A DNA stretch of 64,000 nucleotides from Paractinoplanes bogorensis (GTDB taxonomy: Bacteria > Actinomycetota > Actinomycetes > Mycobacteriales > Micromonosporaceae), in the NCBI RefSeq assembly GCF_018829635.1, contig NZ_JAHKKG010000007.1:186001-250000 (forward strand), in the 5' to 3' direction. Of this stretch, positions 8,372 through 15,469 are shown piece after piece. The translations under genes were made by a program, and so were the position numbers. Position 1 is the first letter of the stretch. Each line of letters starts with the position of its first letter. A model generated the notes under the pieces. The model searched no databases. It saw only the letters and a list, made by a program, of their open reading frames with translations, and had not been told where the DNA came from.

Positions 8372-9552
8372 TACAGATACATGCCCGTGCTCGGTTCCGA
8401 TTTCGGCACGGTTACCGGCTCACTACCGGTCTTGAGCGCGTAGAGTTCGGCCAGCGTCGCTCCCGACGGGCTGATTCCGCGCGATTCCCCGAGCCAGGCG
8501 ACCGCCTCGGCGTACGGGAGCCGCCCGACCTCGATGCTGGCCAGGCAACGACCCGGCCGCACCACCGCCGGGTGCAGCGACGCCAGATCCTCGTTGGTGG
8601 TGATCGCGATCAGCGCGTTGCGGCCCTGCCCGAGCAGCCCGTCGGTCAGGTTGAGCAGCCGCGACAACGACTGGCCGGCGCTCGCCTTGGCCTCGCCGCT
8701 GATCAGCTCGTCGCAGTCCTCGAGCATGAGCAGCCGCCAGCGCGGCTCGTCCTCGTCGTCGCTGCCCAGCGCCACGCTCATCAGATAGGCCGGGTCGTTG
8801 AACAGCCGCTCCGGGTCGAGAACGCAGTCGACCTGGCACCACGAACGCCACTGCTGGGCCAGCGCGCGCAGGGCGGTGGTCTTACCCGTGCCCGGCTCGC
8901 CGTGCAGCAGCAGGAGACGACCGCTGATCGTCTTGCTGTCGAGCGCCATGAGCCGTTCCAGCGTGGCCGCGACCGGGCTGGCGTAGTTGCGCCGGATCGT
9001 CTCCCACGGCGCGGCGTCGATCTCGCGGGCGGCCCGGCGCGGGCCGTGCTGCCCGAAGTGCCAGAAACCGATCGGCACGTTCTCGGGTGACGGCTCGGGC
9101 GCCTGCACGGCGTCCTTGGTGGCCGCCACGAGGATGGTCTCGGCCAGCTCGGCGCTGACCGCAGTGACCGTGACCCGGGCCCGGCGGCTCTGCTTCCAGC
9201 GGTTCACGTGCAGCGTCCAGCCGTCGCCGACCGAGAGCCGGCCCTGACCGTCCTCGTCGAGGGCGTCGCGCACGATCTGGGCGTCGTCGACGCTGAGGGT
9301 CGCTTCGGCCTTGACGTTCTCGAGGTACTTGCTGCGCCCGTACGGCTCCCGCCCGGTGACGAACGCATCCAGGGCGAGCAGGTCCACCACGTCGACCAGG
9401 CGGTCGCCGTCGTCCACCGCACCGGCCAGCGGCAGGGACGCCGAGGCGGGCGCGGTGGGCGCCGTCTCGACGTGCCGGCCGCCGAGCCGGTCGACGGACT
9501 GGTGGGGAGTACGCATGTCTTCGATGATCGTCGGTCGATGCCCTTCCGGCAC
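8371..9552 (-). CDS. AAA-family ATPase with DUF5925-type N-terminal domain
   Basis: The protein has 393 residues from a GTG at 9552; ATG 9516 is an alternative start. The N-terminal half (to about 190) has no motif I can name beyond resemblance to DUF5925 proteins. The C-terminal half is a classical AAA module: Walker A HGEPGTGKTTAL, Walker B RLLMLEDCDEL, sensor-1 IAITTNED and an arginine-containing VVRPGRCL segment. The protein is cytoplasmic. It starts 12 nt after the DUF385 gene on the same strand, so the two are probably co-transcribed. Partner and substrate are unknown; AAA proteins of this kind remodel other proteins. Confidence 0.75.
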   Translation of the reverse strand: MPEGHRPTIIEDMRTPHQSVDRLGGRHVETAPTAPASASLPLAGAVDDGDRLVDVVDLLALDAFVTGREPYGRSKYLENVKAEATLSVDDAQIVRDALDEDGQGRLSVGDGWTLHVNRWKQSRRARVTVTAVSAELAETILVAATKDAVQAPEPSPENVPIGFWHFGQHGPRRAAREIDAAPWETIRRNYASPVAATLERLMALDSKTISGRLLLLHGEPGTGKTTALRALAQQWRSWCQVDCVLDPERLFNDPAYLMSVALGSDDEDEPRWRLLMLEDCDELISGEAKASAGQSLSRLLNLTDGLLGQGRNALIAITTNEDLASLHPAVVRPGRCLASIEVGRLPYAEAVAWLGESRGISPSGATLAELYALKTGSEPVTVPKSEPSTGMYL

Positions 9553-9564
9553 TCGAATTTCCCG

Positions 9565-10008
9565 TCAGTCACCCGGCTTGCGCGTGAGGAGGAACACCGG
9601 GATCAGGCGCTCGGTCTTCTTCTGGTAGCCCGCGTAGTTCGGGAACGCGGCGACCGCCCGCTCCCACCACACGGCACGCTCGTCCCCGTCGAGCTCGCGG
9701 GCGACGTAGTCGTGCTCCTCGGTGCCGTCACGCAACTCGACGTGCGGCTCCTTGCGCAGGTTGTAGACCCACACCGGATTCTTGGGAGCACCCCCGAGCG
9801 AGCCGACGGCCACATACTCGCCGTCGTGCTCGACCTTCATCAGCGGCGTCTTACGCAGCTTGCCGGTCTTGCTGCCCACCGAGGTCAGAAGCACCACCGG
9901 ATAGCCGTGCAGCTCGTTCCCGGTGGTGCCACCGCTGGCTTCGATCTTGTCGGCCTGCTTGCGAGCCCAGTCGGACGTGCTGGGCGCATATTCTCCAGTT
10001 AACGGCAC
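9565..10008 (-). CDS. Deazaflavin (F420)-dependent nitroreductase-family protein (DUF385)
   Basis: The protein has 147 residues, normal for the Ddn/FDR-A family. Typical segments are a basic N-terminal helix (DWARKQADKIEASGG), PVVLLTSVGSKTGKLRKTPL, which matches the phosphate-binding GxKSGKxR-type region, and GGAPKNPVWVYNLRKEPHVEL. Members use F420H2 to reduce quinones or activated double bonds. The gene lies just upstream of the AAA ATPase in the same direction. Cofactor use is inferred from family membership. Confidence 0.85.
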   Translation of the reverse strand: MPLTGEYAPSTSDWARKQADKIEASGGTTGNELHGYPVVLLTSVGSKTGKLRKTPLMKVEHDGEYVAVGSLGGAPKNPVWVYNLRKEPHVELRDGTEEHDYVARELDGDERAVWWERAVAAFPNYAGYQKKTERLIPVFLLTRKPGD

Positions 10009-10157
10009 GACGCCAGCTTAGGCTCGCTCGCCTCCGGCAAGCCCCGAGACGTCGATCACCGCAGACGTCGATCAACGCAGACCTCAGAGCCCGCCCTCCC
10101 TTGGGGGCCCCCGCCACGACCAGTCTGACAAGATCGCTGGATCTTGGCCGAGTGCCC

Positions 10158-10200
10158 TGTGGACAGCCGGCAATTGTGGACAGCCGGCAATTGTGGATAA
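10158..10200. repeat. Three tandem DnaA-box-like sites with a 17-bp period
   Basis: GTGGACAGCCGGCAATT occurs twice in direct tandem (10159-10175, 10176-10192), followed by GTGGATAA. This places TGTGGACAG at 10158 and 10175 and TGTGGATAA at 10192, exactly 17 bp apart. The last is a perfect reverse match to the E. coli DnaA box TTATCCACA. The first two differ by one base from the actinobacterial box TTGTCCACA. The region is a 199-bp gap between a methyltransferase gene and the DUF385 gene. Confidence 0.6.
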
Positions 10201-10207
10201 CCCTGCG

Positions 10208-10978
10208 TCAGCGCAGGCCGACGACTGCGGCGTCGGTGCCGCCGCGCCACAGCACGCCTGCCTCGCTGAAGCCGGCCACCCGCAGCGCGTCGACGTGCCA
10301 CAGCGCGGGTGGCGTCCACTCCTGGTGGTGCCGGGTGCCGGGATAGATGCGCTCGCGCTCGGCGGCCCTGGGCGCCAGGAACTCGTCGGCCGCGGCCCGC
10401 GCCCACCAGTCACTCCACGACGTCGCGGCGCCGGACGCGTAACGGGCCTCGCGCTCGGCCCGGCCGTGGTCGCGCAGCTTCTCGGACAGCGTGGGCAGCG
10501 ACTCCTCGGGCATGTGGTCGGCGTTCGCAAAGATCCCGCCCGGCCGCAGCACCTCGCGGATCTCGCCGTAGAGCGCCGCCACCCGCTCGGCCGGCAGCCA
10601 GTGCAGCGCCGTCGCGGTGAGCACCGCGTCGAAACCGTCCTCGGGCAGCTTGGCCCGCCAGCCCGGATCGCCGAGGTCGGCGTCGACCACCGTGCCGCGC
10701 TCCCGCAGCGACGCCTCGGCGATCGCCATCAGCACCGGATCCTGGTCGAGCACGGTGACCCGCGCCCCCGGGAACCGGGCCAGCACCCGCAACGAGATCG
10801 TCCCCGTGCCGCCCGCCAGATCGAGCACCTTGGGCGCCCCGCCCTCGGTCGTGGCGGCCACCGCCTCGAGCATCGCGGCGAACCGCTCCTCCCGGTCGTG
10901 CAGGAACGCCTCCTGCTGCCGATCCCAGCTCTCCTGCCACACGCGGGGGTTGCTCAAGTAAGCACTCATACTCCTCAC
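10208..10978 (-). CDS. Class I SAM-dependent methyltransferase
   Basis: The protein has 256 residues. Motif I is KVLDLAGGTGTISL. The acidic end of beta2 is TVLDQDPVLM, and motif IV/post-I segments DAVLTATALHWLP and EVLRPGGIFANADHM follow the Rossmann methyltransferase pattern of methyltransf_11/25 proteins. The C-terminal third (WSDWWARAAADEFLAPRA...) is typical of actinobacterial members of unknown substrate. The start is uncertain: GTG 10978, or the ATG at 10969, which lies immediately after GAGGAG. It is a single gene on its strand. Confidence 0.8.
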   Translation of the reverse strand: MRSMSAYLSNPRVWQESWDRQQEAFLHDREERFAAMLEAVAATTEGGAPKVLDLAGGTGTISLRVLARFPGARVTVLDQDPVLMAIAEASLRERGTVVDADLGDPGWRAKLPEDGFDAVLTATALHWLPAERVAALYGEIREVLRPGGIFANADHMPEESLPTLSEKLRDHGRAEREARYASGAATSWSDWWARAAADEFLAPRAAERERIYPGTRHHQEWTPPALWHVDALRVAGFSEAGVLWRGGTDAAVVGLR

Positions 10979-10999
10979 GCTAGTTACATCGACGTGCCG

Positions 11000-12196
11000 T
11001 TACAACCCGCTGCCCGCCTTGCGCTCGTCGGCGAAGCGTTCGGCGAACGCCTTCAGGTCGCGCCTCTCGATGGCCGCCGCCATCAGGTCGGGGAACGCGT
11101 CCGGCGTGCAGGCGAAAGCCGGCACCCCAAGAGCCGCCAGCGCCGCCGCGTTCTCGTGGTCGTAGGCCGGCGCACCCTCGTCGGAGAGCGCGAGCAACAC
11201 CACGACCTGCACCCCGGCCGCGGTCATCTCGGCCACCCGGCGCAGCATCTGGTCGCGCACGCCGCCCTCGTAGAGATCGCTGATCAGCACGAAGATGCTG
11301 TCGCGGGGACGGGTGATGAGTTGCTGGCTGTAGGCGATGGCGCGGTTGATGTCGGTGCCGCCGCCCAGCTGCGTGCCGAACAGCACCTCGACCGGGTCTT
11401 CGAGCTGCTCGGTCAGGTCGACCACCGAGGTGTCGAAGACGACCAGCGACGTGCGGAGCGACTTCATCGAGGCGAGCACGGCCGCGAACACGCCCGAGAA
11501 CACGACCGAGGCCGCCATCGAGCCGGACTGGTCGACGCAGAGCACGACGTCGCGCTGCACCGCCGTCGTACGCCGCCCGTAGCCGATCAGCCGCTCGGGG
11601 ATGACCGTGCGGTGCTCGGCCTGGTAGTGCTTCAGGTTGGCCTGGATCGTGCGGTTCCAGTCGATGTCGGAGTGCCGCGGACGGTTGATGCGGGCCGCCC
11701 GGTTGAGCGCGCCGGTCACCGCGGCCCGGGTCTTCTGCGCGATCCGCTTCTCGAGTTGCTCGACCACCGTCCGTACGACCTGGCGGGCCGCGTCCTTGGT
11801 CTTCTCCGGCATCACGCGGTTGAGCGAGAGCAGCGTGCCGACCAGGTGGACGTCGGGTTCGACGGCGTTGAGCATCTCGGGTTCGAGCAGCAGCCGGGTC
11901 AGGTCGAGGCGCTCGATCGCGTCCTGCTGCATGACCTGCACGACCGTGCTCGGGAAGTATTCGCGGATGTCGCCCAGCCAGCGGGCCACCTTGGGCGCCG
12001 ACCCGCCGAGCCCGGCCGAGCGCCGGCTGCTCTTCTCCCCGTCACCGTCACCGCCCGAGTCGTAGAGCGCCGACAGCGCCGAATCCATCGCGCCGTCCCG
12101 CCCTTCGGCCTGGCCCAGCGACTCTTCGGCCGGCCCGCCGAGCACCATCCTCCAGCGCCGGCGCCGTTCGCGGGTGACTTCATCTTCGGACATCAC
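11000..12196 (-). CDS. VWA-domain protein of a MoxR-type system (CoxE-like)
   Basis: The protein has 398 residues. A helical N-terminal half (to about 210) precedes a VWA domain starting DVVLCVDQSGSMAASV (DxSxS metal site). GGGTDINRAIAY supplies the conserved Thr, and IFVLISDLYEGG the final Asp. It is the last gene of the four-gene unit running 18258 to 11000. Its start (ATG 12193 or 12196) overlaps the end of the DUF5682 gene. VWA proteins of this kind are delivered to or by MoxR AAA ATPases, as in RavA-ViaA. It probably works with the ATPase at 14408. Confidence 0.85.
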   Translation of the reverse strand: MMSEDEVTRERRRRWRMVLGGPAEESLGQAEGRDGAMDSALSALYDSGGDGDGEKSSRRSAGLGGSAPKVARWLGDIREYFPSTVVQVMQQDAIERLDLTRLLLEPEMLNAVEPDVHLVGTLLSLNRVMPEKTKDAARQVVRTVVEQLEKRIAQKTRAAVTGALNRAARINRPRHSDIDWNRTIQANLKHYQAEHRTVIPERLIGYGRRTTAVQRDVVLCVDQSGSMAASVVFSGVFAAVLASMKSLRTSLVVFDTSVVDLTEQLEDPVEVLFGTQLGGGTDINRAIAYSQQLITRPRDSIFVLISDLYEGGVRDQMLRRVAEMTAAGVQVVVLLALSDEGAPAYDHENAAALAALGVPAFACTPDAFPDLMAAAIERRDLKAFAERFADERKAGSGL

Positions 12197-14415
12197 GCCT
12201 CCCGGGCGGCAACATCGTGACCCAGCAGGGCGCGAAGCGTGGGCAGCACCAGATCGGCCCGCCCCGGATCGAAGCCGAGCCCGCCGGCGCCCGGCACCGG
12301 ATCACCGCCGCGCGGGCCGGCCACCCGCTCGCCGATGGCCCGCCGCTCGCCGGATTCGAACGCTCCGAACGTGCGGCGCAGCAACGGCAGCACGTCGTCG
12401 AACGCGGCGCCCGGGATGTCGGCCAGCCAGTCGTCGAGCAACTGCAGCAACGCGTCGTCGTGCACCAGCAGCAGGCCGCCGCCGGACAGGAAGCCCTCGA
12501 CCCAGGCCGCCGCGTGGGCCGGCGCGGTGCCGACGGTCAGCGGCAACCGCAGCCGGCGCCGCACCTCGGCTCCGTCGAGCCGGCCCGCGTCGAGCAGCAG
12601 GCGGGTCAGCCGTCCGGCGAGCAGCCCGTGCAGGTCGGCCCGCCCGGCCAGCGACTCCAGCGTGGACAGCCAACGCTCGCGCAGTTCGTCGTCCTCCAGC
12701 AGGCCGACCGCCGACTGCACGCCGTCGACGCGGTCGCGCAGCGACTTGGCGGCCTCGTCCGAGAGCGAGCCGACGGCCGAGGGCAGCGCCGCGCAGACCC
12801 GCACCAGCAGGCTGCTGGTCACGGTGGCGAGCCCGGCCACGTCGGTGCGCCGGACGTCGCCGTAGCGCAGCGTGCGGGCCAGCGCCGGGATGGCCGCCAT
12901 CAGGTGGTTCACGTCGGCGTCGAGCGCGGCGTGAGCGTCGAGCGAGGTCAGCACCCGGGGGTACGCCTCGGCCAGATCGGCCAGCAGGCACGTCTCGACG
13001 AGCGCGGTCACGTCGGCCAGCGACCCGGCCTTGTCCGCGGCCTGGATCACCTTGGCCGTGGCGGCGGCGGCCACCGTGGTGCCGTACATGCTGCCCTCGA
13101 CGAGGCGTACGGCGAACTCGGGTTGCCACCGCAGCTTCCACTCCTCGCGGAAGGTGCCGGTGCTCCGCCGGGACGCCGTCGGTTCGCCCCACGGCACGTC
13201 GATCGTGCGCAGCCGGTGCAGCAGGCGGCTGCGCTTGAGGTCGGTGTCCTTGCGCAGGTCGAGGTCGAGCGCCCGTTCCAGCGCCTCGGGCTTGAGCCGG
13301 GCCGCGCGCTGCTGGGCGGTGAGATCCTTGGCCAGCGGTACGGAGGGCATGTCGTCGGGCACTCCACCGAGCCGCTCGCCGACGACGAGTTTGCGGGTGA
13401 TCAGCTCGACCCGCAGCGGTTCGCCGTCGCACATCACCGCCTCGGCCGCCTCGGTGACCTCGGCCAGCCCGGCCAGCGGACGCCCGCGCATGGTGGCCAG
13501 CGCCTCGGCCAGCCGGGTGGCCTCGATGACGTGCGCCGACGACGTCGGTACGCCCTCGTGACGCAGCACGCCGGCCGCGTCGACCAGCCAGCGCGGCACC
13601 ACTTCGTCGGCCGAACTGAACAGGTGGTGGTACCAGCCCGGGGAGCTGACCCCGGCGCCGTAACCGGACCAGGACGCCAGCCGTCCGTAGGTCCACGGCA
13701 CCCAGGTGAAGTCGACCTTCGCCTTCTTGCGCCCCTTGAGCAGGGCGGTGTCGTCCTTGACGGCGACCTTGCGGGTCAGCGCGGGCACATGCCAGGCTCC
13801 GCAGACCACCGCGATCTCCTCGTACGACTTCCGGACCTCGCGCAACACGGTGCGCATGTAGGCCTCGCGGACCAGGTCGTCCGGGTCTTCCGGCGACTCG
13901 TCGCGGATCGCCGTCATCGCCTCCGCGATCGCCTCGAAGGCGGGCATCCCGCGGTGCTCGACCACGTCTTCCCACCACCGCTCCGGATCGTCGTATCCGG
14001 CCGCCGCGGCCAACTCCCCGATCGGATCAACCGGCCGACGAGGCTCCGCGGGCGGGTCAGGAGGCGCGGGCGGGTCAGCAGGTGGGGGCGCGGGCGTGTC
14101 GCTCATCCGATAAGCGAACGGCAGATCGAAGAACCGGACCGGCACCCCACGCGAGACCGCCCACCGGATCGCCTGCCACTCCGGCGAGAACACCGCGAAC
14201 GGCCAGAAGGCGGCCCGCCGCGGGTCGTCGGAGGCGTAGCCGAGCAGCGCCACCGGCGGCTCGAGCCCCGCGTCGACCACCCACCGCACGAGCGCGTCGG
14301 CCTCGGGCGGCCCCTCGACCAGCAGCACCTCGGGCGGCTGCCGCTCGAGCTCGGCCACCACCGCCCGGGCCGACCCCGGCCCGTGGTGGCGGACGCCGTA
14401 GAGCCGCTCAGGCAT
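12193..14415 (-). CDS. DUF5682 family protein
   Basis: The protein has 740 residues from ATG 14415. This start is chosen because MPERLYGVRHHGPGSA is the family N-terminus; an upstream in-frame start at 14493 runs into the AAA gene. The N-terminal region (VLLVEGPPEADALVRWV, then VALLGYA) resembles the TraB/ChaN/EreA-type fold, and conserved acidic and His positions include VEGPPEAD and CGAWHVPALT. The remainder is helical. It overlaps the AAA gene by 8 nt and the VWA gene by 4 nt, so the three are translationally coupled. The family is found almost only in such MoxR-VWA clusters. Biochemical activity is unknown. Confidence 0.75.
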   Translation of the reverse strand: MPERLYGVRHHGPGSARAVVAELERQPPEVLLVEGPPEADALVRWVVDAGLEPPVALLGYASDDPRRAAFWPFAVFSPEWQAIRWAVSRGVPVRFFDLPFAYRMSDTPAPPPADPPAPPDPPAEPRRPVDPIGELAAAAGYDDPERWWEDVVEHRGMPAFEAIAEAMTAIRDESPEDPDDLVREAYMRTVLREVRKSYEEIAVVCGAWHVPALTRKVAVKDDTALLKGRKKAKVDFTWVPWTYGRLASWSGYGAGVSSPGWYHHLFSSADEVVPRWLVDAAGVLRHEGVPTSSAHVIEATRLAEALATMRGRPLAGLAEVTEAAEAVMCDGEPLRVELITRKLVVGERLGGVPDDMPSVPLAKDLTAQQRAARLKPEALERALDLDLRKDTDLKRSRLLHRLRTIDVPWGEPTASRRSTGTFREEWKLRWQPEFAVRLVEGSMYGTTVAAAATAKVIQAADKAGSLADVTALVETCLLADLAEAYPRVLTSLDAHAALDADVNHLMAAIPALARTLRYGDVRRTDVAGLATVTSSLLVRVCAALPSAVGSLSDEAAKSLRDRVDGVQSAVGLLEDDELRERWLSTLESLAGRADLHGLLAGRLTRLLLDAGRLDGAEVRRRLRLPLTVGTAPAHAAAWVEGFLSGGGLLLVHDDALLQLLDDWLADIPGAAFDDVLPLLRRTFGAFESGERRAIGERVAGPRGGDPVPGAGGLGFDPGRADLVLPTLRALLGHDVAAREA

Positions 14416-15469
14416 CGCGGGCGGCCCGATAGAAGTCGCGCCAGTCGGACCGCTCGCGCACCACGGTCTCGAGGTATTCGCGCCACACCACACCGTCGGA
14501 CACCGGGTCTTTCACCACCGCGCCCAGGATGCCCGCGGCCACGTCGCCCGGGTGCAGCCGCCCGTCGCCGAAGTGGGCCGCCAGCGCCATGCCGTTGGTG
14601 ATCACCGAGATCGCCTCGGCCGTGGACAGCGTGCCGGTCGGCGACTTGAGCTTGGTGCGGCCGTCTTCGGTCATGCCGCTGCGCAGCTCGCGGAACACCG
14701 TGACCACGCGGCGGATCTCGTCGAGCGCGGCCGGCACCTCGGGCAGGTCGAGCGACTTTCCGAGCTGGGCCACCCGCCGGGCCACGATCTCGACCTCGTC
14801 GTCGGCCGAGGCGGGCACCGGCAGCACCACCGTGTTGAACCGGCGGCGCAGCGCGCTGGACAGCTCGTTGACCCCGCGGTCGCGGTCGTTGGCCGTCGCG
14901 ATCAGGTTGAAGCCACGCTCGGCCTGCACCTCGGTGTTGAGCTCGGGCACCGGCAGCGTCTTCTCGGACAGGATCGTGATCAGCGCATCCTGCACGTCGG
15001 ACGGCACGCGGGTGAGCTCTTCGAGCCGGGCGATCGTGCCGGTGCGCATGGCCCGCATGATCGGGCTGGGCACGAGGGCGGCGTCGGTCGGGCCTTCGGC
15101 GAGCAGGCGCGCGTAGTTCCAGCCGTAGCGGATCGCCTCTTCGGCCGTGCCCGCCGTGCCCTGCACGAGCAGTGTGGAGTCGCCCGAGACAGCCGCCGCG
15201 AGATGCTCGGACACCCACGTCTTGGCCGTGCCGGGCACGCCGAGCAGCAGCAGCGCCCGATCGGTGACCAGGGTGGAGACGGCGACCTCCATGAGCCGCC
15301 GCGGCCCCACGTACTTCGGCGTGATCTTGGCGCCGTCGCCGAGCAGATAGGTCACCACGGCCTGCGGCGAGAGGCGCCAGCCGGGCGGCCGGGGCCGGTC
15401 GTCGGACGCCGCGAGCAGGGCCAGCTCTTCGGCGTACTGGTCCTCGGCGTGCGGGCGCAGTGCGGTCAC
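14408..15469 (-). CDS. MoxR-type AAA ATPase
   Basis: The protein has 353 residues. Walker A is LLLLGVPGTAKTWVSEHL, where the usual Gly-Lys becomes Ala-Lys as in many MoxR proteins. The Walker B area is GTIARLEELTRVPSDVQDAL, with Asp replaced by a Leu-Glu-Glu pattern. Sensor 1 is FNLIATANDRDRGV and the arginine finger lies in LSSALRRRFN. The C-terminal lid ends in DWRDFYRAARDA. The protein is cytoplasmic. It overlaps the SWIM gene (ATGA at 15466-15469) and the DUF5682 gene. It is the presumed motor of the four-gene module. Confidence 0.88.
   Translation of the reverse strand: MTALRPHAEDQYAEELALLAASDDRPRPPGWRLSPQAVVTYLLGDGAKITPKYVGPRRLMEVAVSTLVTDRALLLLGVPGTAKTWVSEHLAAAVSGDSTLLVQGTAGTAEEAIRYGWNYARLLAEGPTDAALVPSPIMRAMRTGTIARLEELTRVPSDVQDALITILSEKTLPVPELNTEVQAERGFNLIATANDRDRGVNELSSALRRRFNTVVLPVPASADDEVEIVARRVAQLGKSLDLPEVPAALDEIRRVVTVFRELRSGMTEDGRTKLKSPTGTLSTAEAISVITNGMALAAHFGDGRLHPGDVAAGILGAVVKDPVSDGVVWREYLETVVRERSDWRDFYRAARDA

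Noticed and set aside
10159..10198. Possible CRISPR repeats
   Set aside because: The 17-bp units are directly adjacent with no spacers, only two full copies are present, and no cas genes are nearby.
14416..14493. Earlier start for the DUF5682 gene at 14493
   Set aside because: It lies within the coding end of the MoxR gene, and the family N-terminus begins at 14415.
12217..14601. 794-codon open frame opposite the DUF5682 gene
   Set aside because: The minus strand carries a recognisable family N-terminus, coupled starts and acceptable codon bias. The plus frame is low-complexity and unsupported.
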